Assembly (NCBI GenBank): GCA_900316975.1
Contig: ONFA01000029.1
Span: forward strand, 1-46,824
Source: an uncultured Prevotellaceae bacterium
Lineage (GTDB): Bacteria > Bacteroidota > Bacteroidia > Bacteroidales > Bacteroidaceae
Reading direction: 5' to 3'
Length of the DNA: 46,824 bases
Position 1 is the stretch's first letter, and each line of letters begins with the position of its first letter. Shown one piece after another: positions 42,572 to 46,824 of this stretch. Below the pieces are notes generated by a model. The model was not told the DNA's origin. It did no database searches and was given only the letters and a program-made list of their open reading frames with translations. Both the position numbers and the translations under genes were made by a program.

Positions 42572-42919
42572 TTACTTAACCTCAACCTCAGCACCAGCTG
42601 CCTCGAGGGCTGCCTTAACTGCCTCAGCTGTAGCCTTATCAACGCCTTCCTTCACATTGCAAGGAGCAGCATCAACAAGATCCTTAGCCTCCTTAAGACC
42701 GAGACCGAGGGCTTCCTTAGCAGCCTTTACGACCTGAAGTTTAGCAGCACCTGCGCTCTTGAGAACAACGTCGAATGAAGTCTTCTCTTCAGCAGCAGCC
42801 TCACCGCCAGCTGCAGGACCAGCAGCAACAGCAACAGCTGCAGCAGCAGGCTCAATTCCGTACTCATCCTTGAGGATAGTCTTAAGTTCACTTACTTCTT
42901 TCACTGTCAAGTTAACCAA
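42572..42919 (-). CDS. rplL: Ribosomal protein L7/L12 (115 aa from a TTG start)
   Basis: Stalk protein of the 50S subunit, binding translation factors. The N-terminal dimerisation helix ([19 protein letters not shown]), an Ala/Gly hinge ([20 protein letters not shown]), and the C-terminal domain ('[20 protein letters not shown]', '[20 protein letters not shown]') are complete. The start is odd. There is no in-frame ATG or GTG: upstream of the TTG at 42919 come GAG, GAA, GGT, ACT, ATT, ATC, ACA and then a TAA stop at 42943-42941. Homology continues upstream of the TTG ([14 protein letters not shown]), so initiation at the ATT (42934) or ATC (42937) is possible and would give 120-121 aa. It is about 10 residues shorter at the N-terminus than usual in this phylum. 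Confidence 0.95.
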   Translation of the reverse strand: MVNLTVKEVSELKTILKDEYGIEPAAAAVAVAAGPAAGGEAAAEEKTSFDVVLKSAGAAKLQVVKAAKEALGLGLKEAKDLVDAAPCNVKEGVDKATAEAVKAALEAAGAEVEVK

Positions 42920-42967
42920 CTCTTCACCAGTAATGATTGTTTACTGATTTTCGACAGGATACGGGGG

Positions 42968-43492
42968 TTACTCACCCTTCTTCTCAATTGCGTCAAGCAG
43001 TCCGTGGATAGTCGTGCCACCATCGAGTGCTGAAAGCACACTGTTGACAGGACCCTCGAGCATAGAAACAACCTCTGCGATGAGTTCGTTCTTGCTCTTG
43101 ATGGATGCGAGAGCACTGAGTTGATCTGCGCCGATGTAAACGCTTTCCTCTGCATATGCACCCTTCAGTGCAGGCATGTCACCATGATCCTTACCGAAAG
43201 ACTTAATCAGTTTGGCAGGCTGGTTGGCAACCTGGCAGAACATGATACCAGTCGTATTCTTGAGGATAGGCTTCAAAGCCTCAAATTCCGAGTTCCCCAC
43301 TCTCTCAAGAGCCTTGATGAAGAGTGTGTTCTTTACAACCTGAAGTTTGATGCCATTTTTGAAACATGCACGACGGAGGTCACTTGTAGTCTGAGAGTCA
43401 AGAGCAGTTACATCTACAACGTAGAAATGTGGATAGTTGTTGAGTTGCTCAACAAGACTATCGATAAGTAAAGCTTTATCTTCTTTCTTCAT
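42968..43492 (-). CDS. rplJ: Ribosomal protein L10 (174 aa)
   Basis: Base of the L7/L12 stalk. The N-terminal rRNA-binding part reads 'MKKEDKALLIDSLVEQLNNY' and 'SDLRRACFKNGIKLQVVKNT', and the C-terminal helix that holds L7/L12 dimers contains 'ASIKSKNELIAEVVSMLEGP'. It starts 15 bp after rplA, so there is no space for an L10-type autoregulatory leader directly upstream; control must lie elsewhere. It ends 24 bp before the odd TAA-bounded rplL start region. Confidence 0.97.
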   Translation of the reverse strand: MKKEDKALLIDSLVEQLNNYPHFYVVDVTALDSQTTSDLRRACFKNGIKLQVVKNTLFIKALERVGNSEFEALKPILKNTTGIMFCQVANQPAKLIKSFGKDHGDMPALKGAYAEESVYIGADQLSALASIKSKNELIAEVVSMLEGPVNSVLSALDGGTTIHGLLDAIEKKGE

Positions 43493-43507
43493 GATTCTGA
43501 TCTAAAT

Positions 43508-44203
43508 TTATGATTCAACAGACTTAGGGTCAATCTTGATACCCTTACTCATAGTACTTGAAAGATAAATGCTCTTGATGTAAGTACCCTTCGCTGTAGC
43601 AGGCTTGAGTTTGATGATTGTGTTGATGAACTCCTGAGCGTTCTGAGCAATCTTCTCGGCAGAGAAAGAAACCTTACCAATAGAAGCGTGAACGATACCA
43701 GTCTTATCAACCTTGAAATCAATCTTACCCTGCTTCACCTCACGGACAGCTTTTGCAACGTCCATAGTCACAGTGCCGCTCTTGGGGTTTGGCATCAATC
43801 CACGAGGACCGAGGACACGACCGAGAGCACCAATCTTACCCATGCATGATGGCATAGTGATGATCACGTCAATGTCAGTCCAACCACCCTTGATCTTGTC
43901 GATGTACTCTTCAAGACCAACATAGTCAGCACCTGCTTCAGTAGCAGCAGCAGCCTGGTCAGAAGTAACGAGCGCAAGGACACGAACTTCCTTGCCTGTT
44001 CCGTTAGGGAGAGACACGACACCACGCACCATCTGGTTTGCCTTACGAGGGTCAACACCAAGACGGATGTCGATGTCCAGAGATGCATCAAACTTGGTGA
44101 AAGTGATGTCCTTCACAAGCTGTGACGCCTCTGCCAATGTGTATTCCTTCCCTGCTTCAACCTTGTCAGCAACTGCTTTTTGATTTTTTGATAGTTTACT
44201 CAT
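43508..44203 (-). CDS. rplA: Ribosomal protein L1 (231 aa)
   Basis: L1 stalk protein at the E site, also a translational repressor of the L11 operon in other bacteria. Typical blocks: '[20 protein letters not shown]', '[19 protein letters not shown]', '[20 protein letters not shown]' and '[20 protein letters not shown]'. Normal family length. It begins 16 bp after the rplK stop, in the standard rplK-rplA order, and belongs to the same transcript. Confidence 0.98.
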   Translation of the reverse strand: MSKLSKNQKAVADKVEAGKEYTLAEASQLVKDITFTKFDASLDIDIRLGVDPRKANQMVRGVVSLPNGTGKEVRVLALVTSDQAAAATEAGADYVGLEEYIDKIKGGWTDIDVIITMPSCMGKIGALGRVLGPRGLMPNPKSGTVTMDVAKAVREVKQGKIDFKVDKTGIVHASIGKVSFSAEKIAQNAQEFINTIIKLKPATAKGTYIKSIYLSSTMSKGIKIDPKSVES

Positions 44204-44219
44204 TTGATTGAATTTTTAA

Positions 44220-44660
44220 TTATTTACCAGGGAATTCTCCTTTAACTTTAATACCCATACTTCTTGCTGTACCTGCAATCATAGACATCGCAGATTCGAT
44301 TGTAAAGCAATTCAAATCAGGCATCTTATCTTCTGCGATAGTACGAATCTGATCCCATGTCACCTCGGCAACCTTCTTACGGTTAGGTTCAGCAGAACCC
44401 TTCTTCACCTTGGCAGCCTCCATCAACTGAATAGCAGCAGGTGGAGTCTTCACCACGAAATCATAAGACTTATCAGCATAGTAAGTGATAACAACAGGAA
44501 GAACTTTGCCTGCCTTATCCTGAGTTCTGGCGTTGAATGCTTTACAGAAATCCATAATGTTGATTCCCTTAGAACCCAATGCAGGTCCCACTGGAGGGGA
44601 TGGATTAGCTGCACCGCCTTTAATCTGCAATTTGATTAATCCAGCAACTTCTTTAGCCAT
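44220..44660 (-). CDS. rplK: Ribosomal protein L11 (146 aa)
   Basis: Forms the GTPase-associated centre with 23S rRNA. The Pro-rich N-terminal domain ('[20 protein letters not shown]', '[20 protein letters not shown]') and the C-terminal RNA-binding domain ('[20 protein letters not shown]', '[13 protein letters not shown]') are intact, so thiopeptide binding should be normal. The 54-bp spacer after nusG is the only gap in the ribosomal cluster upstream of rplL large enough to hold a short L1-binding leader. Confidence 0.98.
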   Translation of the reverse strand: MAKEVAGLIKLQIKGGAANPSPPVGPALGSKGINIMDFCKAFNARTQDKAGKVLPVVITYYADKSYDFVVKTPPAAIQLMEAAKVKKGSAEPNRKKVAEVTWDQIRTIAEDKMPDLNCFTIESAMSMIAGTARSMGIKVKGEFPGK

Positions 44661-44714
44661 TTTTTAATTCTGTATTTAATAATTTAACGATAAAAAGGAT
44701 ATGCCCGCGTAACA

Positions 44715-45335
44715 TCAGGCAAGTTCCTTTGAAACTTGCGTAAAGGCTAATTCGAGAGGTGTCACCCTTCCGAAAATCTTGACCGACACTTTGAGTTTCT
44801 GCTTGTCCGCATTAACTTCTTCAATGATACCATCGAAACCTGTGAAAGGACCGTCATTCACTTTGACAGATTCACCCACCAGGAAGTTAACATTGACAAC
44901 TGTCTCAACAACATCATCCTCCATCTCAGACCCGAGACCCAGCATTCTGTTAACCTCTACCTGACGAACAGGAGAAGGCTTGTCAGTGCCGCCCAAAAAT
45001 CCGAGTACATTAGGAGTGTTGCGAAGCATGTGCGTAATCTCGCCATCGAGAGCAGCCTCGACAAGAACATAACCAGGAAGAAGATTCCTCTTGGTAGGTA
45101 TGCGCTTGTTGTTTGCGCCCACCTTGATGATGTTCTCTTGAGGGATGAGAACCTGAGACACTCTGTCCTCGTAACCGTGGTTCTTCATGTCAAGTTCAAT
45201 GTATTCCTTGACCGAAGCCTCTTTGCCACTAATAGCCTTGAGGACATACCATCTCAAGACAGGTGCATCCTTAGATTTTTTCGCCCAAACCTTAAGGCCT
45301 GTCTTCTCATCAATTCTAACATCTGATTCTGCCAT
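44715..45335 (-). CDS. nusG: Transcription elongation factor NusG (206 aa)
   Basis: Binds RNA polymerase and Rho or S10. The NGN domain is visible in '[20 protein letters not shown]' and '[20 protein letters not shown]', and the C-terminal KOW domain in '[20 protein letters not shown]' and '[19 protein letters not shown]'. The start at 45335 ([13 protein letters not shown]) is preferred to the ATG at 45350, which overlaps the secE stop. An N-terminal acidic extension of about 28 residues before the NGN domain, longer than in E. coli, is common in Bacteroidetes. Confidence 0.97.
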   Translation of the reverse strand: MAESDVRIDEKTGLKVWAKKSKDAPVLRWYVLKAISGKEASVKEYIELDMKNHGYEDRVSQVLIPQENIIKVGANNKRIPTKRNLLPGYVLVEAALDGEITHMLRNTPNVLGFLGGTDKPSPVRQVEVNRMLGLGSEMEDDVVETVVNVNFLVGESVKVNDGPFTGFDGIIEEVNADKQKLKVSVKIFGRVTPLELAFTQVSKELA

Positions 45336-45349
45336 ATTACTCCTTGTCA

Positions 45350-45544
45350 TTAATTAAAGAGTGAATAAACGAGCTTCATAAGCTCCTCGAAAGCAGTGTC
45401 TACGAGAAAAACCAGCAAGGCGATAATGATGGAAGCTGATAAAACAAGTACCGCCTGAGAGGTCAACTCTTTGCTGGTTGGCCAAGTCACCTTGTGAACA
45501 AGTTCATCGTAGGATTCTTTGCAATATGTGATAATACTATTCAT
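45350..45544 (-). CDS. secE: Preprotein translocase subunit SecE (64 aa)
   Basis: Small clamp of the SecYEG channel. The cytoplasmic amphipathic stretch '[18 protein letters not shown]' is followed by one TM helix ('[20 protein letters not shown]') and a short tail, the usual short one-TM form outside enterobacteria. The start at 45544 ([11 protein letters not shown]) is chosen because the longer frame runs back into the tRNA-Trp gene. It begins 17 bp after the tRNA 3' end, so the tRNA and mRNA are probably processed from one transcript. Confidence 0.95.
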   Translation of the reverse strand: MNSIITYCKESYDELVHKVTWPTSKELTSQAVLVLSASIIIALLVFLVDTAFEELMKLVYSLFN

Positions 45545-45561
45545 ATTCTTACATGATTTAG

Positions 45562-45634
45562 CACGGGAAGAGAGGCTCGAACTCCCGACACCTGGTTTTG
45601 GAGACCAGTGCTCTGCCAACTGAGCTATTCCCGT
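45562..45634 (-). tRNA. trnW: tRNA-Trp (anticodon CCA)
   Basis: 73 nt on the minus strand. ACGGGAA pairs with TTCCCGT in the acceptor stem, the D arm begins GCTCAGTTGGCAGAGC, the anticodon stem is CTGGT-CTCCAAA-ACCAG and the T arm GGGAG-TTCGAGC-CTCTC has a mid-stem wobble. The discriminator is G. CCA is not encoded. Its place between tuf and secE is standard. Confidence 0.97.
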
Positions 45635-45640
45635 AGATTA

Positions 45641-45672
45641 GGTGTCAAGCGACAAGAATGCCACTTGACACC
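45641..45672 (-). promoter_or_regulatory. Hairpin in the tuf-trnW spacer
   Basis: GGTGTCAAG (45672-45664, minus) pairs perfectly with CTTGACACC (45649-45641) around a 14-nt loop. No T run follows, so it is more likely an RNase site separating tuf mRNA from the tRNA than a terminator. Confidence 0.5.
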
Positions 45673-45699
45673 ATATCTTGCGTATTGTTAATCAAGCGA

Positions 45700-46824
45700 T
45701 TAATCAAAAACCTCTGTAATCTGACCAGAACCAACTGTACGACCACCTTCGCGAATAGCGAAACGAAGACCTACGTTGATAGCAACTGGGTAGATAAGTT
45801 CAACCTTGATCTCCACGTTGTCACCAGGCATTACCATTTCAACTCCGTCTGGGAGAGAAATCTCACCTGTACAGTCCATGGTACGGAGATAGAACTGAGG
45901 ACGATAGTGGTTCTTGAATGGAGTGTGACGGCCACCTTCTTCCTTCTTCAGCACGTAGATAGAAGCCTTGAAGCCCTTGTGAGGAGTGATGACACCCGGG
46001 TGAGTGATCACCATACCACGCTTCACATCCTTCTTGTCGATTCCACGGAGGAGAAGACCTACGTTGTCACCAGCCATACCTTCAGGAAGAATCTTACGGA
46101 ACATCTCAACACCAGTAACGACAGACTTAGCATCTTCACCAAGACCGAGGAGTTGAACTTCGTCACCTACCTTAACAACACCAGTCTCGATACGGCCAGT
46201 AGCCACTGTACCACGACCTGTGATTGAGAACACGTCCTCAACAGGCATCAAGAAAGGCTTATCAATGTCGCGAACAGGCTCCTGAATCCAGTTGTCGCAA
46301 GCGTCCATGAGTTCCATCACCTTGTCTTCCCACTCTGGCACACCGTTCAAGGCACCGAGGGCAGAACCGCGAATGATAGGAGTCTCGGGCTCGAAGTCAT
46401 ACTGAGCGAGGAGGTCCTGCATATCCATCTCAACGAGTTCGAGCATTTCCTCATCGTCAACCATGTCGCACTTGTTCATGAACACAACCAGACGAGGCAC
46501 GTTCACCTGACGAGCGAGCAGGATGTGCTCACGAGTCTGAGGCATAGGACCGTCAGTTGCAGCAACCACGATGATAGCACCGTCCATCTGAGCAGCACCA
46601 GTTACCATGTTCTTCACATAGTCGGCGTGTCCAGGGCAGTCCACATGAGCATAGTGACGCTTTGCTGTCTCATACTCGATGTGAGCAGTGTTGATAGTGA
46701 TACCACGCTCCTTCTCTTCTGGAGCATTGTCAATCTGGTCGAAAGATTTAACTTCCTCAGAACCGAAGCCCTTCTCATGAAGAACCTTAGAAATCGCAGC
46801 AGTAAGAGTAGTCTTACCATGGTC
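45700..46824 (-). CDS. tuf: Elongation factor Tu, N-terminus cut by window edge
   Basis: Carries aminoacyl-tRNA to the ribosome. The frame stays open to the window edge: 374 residues are visible, beginning inside the P-loop ([15 protein letters not shown]), with about 20 N-terminal residues missing. GTPase motifs DCPGHADY (G3) and '[12 protein letters not shown]' (G4) are intact, as are the effector loop '[17 protein letters not shown]' and domains 2-3 ('[20 protein letters not shown]', '[17 protein letters not shown]'). It is the first gene of the tuf-trnW-secE-nusG cluster seen here. Confidence 0.98.
   Translation of the reverse strand, partial: DHGKTTLTAAISKVLHEKGFGSEEVKSFDQIDNAPEEKERGITINTAHIEYETAKRHYAHVDCPGHADYVKNMVTGAAQMDGAIIVVAATDGPMPQTREHILLARQVNVPRLVVFMNKCDMVDDEEMLELVEMDMQDLLAQYDFEPETPIIRGSALGALNGVPEWEDKVMELMDACDNWIQEPVRDIDKPFLMPVEDVFSITGRGTVATGRIETGVVKVGDEVQLLGLGEDAKSVVTGVEMFRKILPEGMAGDNVGLLLRGIDKKDVKRGMVITHPGVITPHKGFKASIYVLKKEEGGRHTPFKNHYRPQFYLRTMDCTGEISLPDGVEMVMPGDNVEIKVELIYPVAINVGLRFAIREGGRTVGSGQITEVFD

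Overview
The window looks like a chromosomal piece of a Bacteroidales bacterium, most likely Prevotella or a close relative. Reasons: promoters of the Bacteroidetes type (TTTG, 19-20 bp, TAnnTTTG); little Shine-Dalgarno signal; SusC-like outer-membrane and propeller/Y_Y_Y/AraC proteins; an MBG-repeat secreted protein with a Prevotella-style C-terminus; and a tuf-trnW-secE-nusG-rplKAJL-rpoBC block. Assignment to genus is inference.

Layout. (1) 1-1310: right end of an integrated element, with a truncated tyrosine recombinase, 11-bp-phased repeats and a displaced 3' half of tRNA-Met(CAU) that marks the attachment site. (2) 1345-12867: a defence island, all on the minus strand. In transcription order it holds a frameshifted ORF6N protein, a PLD-SF2 helicase, an N6-adenine methylase with a specificity domain, a two-TM protein, an Mrr-like nuclease, a DUF1016/YhcG nuclease, an unknown 213-aa protein and an XRE regulator. 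Together the genes carry the parts of a type ISP restriction enzyme (nuclease, helicase, methylase, target recognition) as separate proteins, plus extra parts. Several genes or spacers hold short perfect palindromes, two sets of them inside coding sequence. (3) 12868-13666: a possible group II intron remnant and half of a dispersed repeat. (4) 13667-25780: an M48 lipoprotein protease, two tandem sensor kinases with periplasmic solute-binding sensors (the first lacks the phospho-accepting His), an outer-membrane beta-barrel protein, and a propeller/Y_Y_Y/AraC regulator with no kinase or receiver domain. (5) 25781-31773: a hairpin-rich locus, a MITE, a 41-aa peptide gene, a large MBG-domain secreted protein, a small HTH protein, a candidate structured small RNA, a lipoprotein and a second repeat or transposon remnant. 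(6) 31774-34008: a TPR membrane protein carrying an in-frame copy of intergenic-type simple sequence. (7) 34190-46824: the core transcription/translation cluster, with tandem repeats filling the rpoB-rpoC spacer, an rplL-rpoB attenuator-like hairpin, and an rplL gene with no ATG or GTG start.

The strongest candidates for something new are the split ISP-like defence cluster with its palindromic coding repeats, the pseudo-kinase/kinase pair, the small RNA at 30586-30690 and the structured locus at 26202-26312. No similarity search was possible; family names rest on motifs read in the translations.
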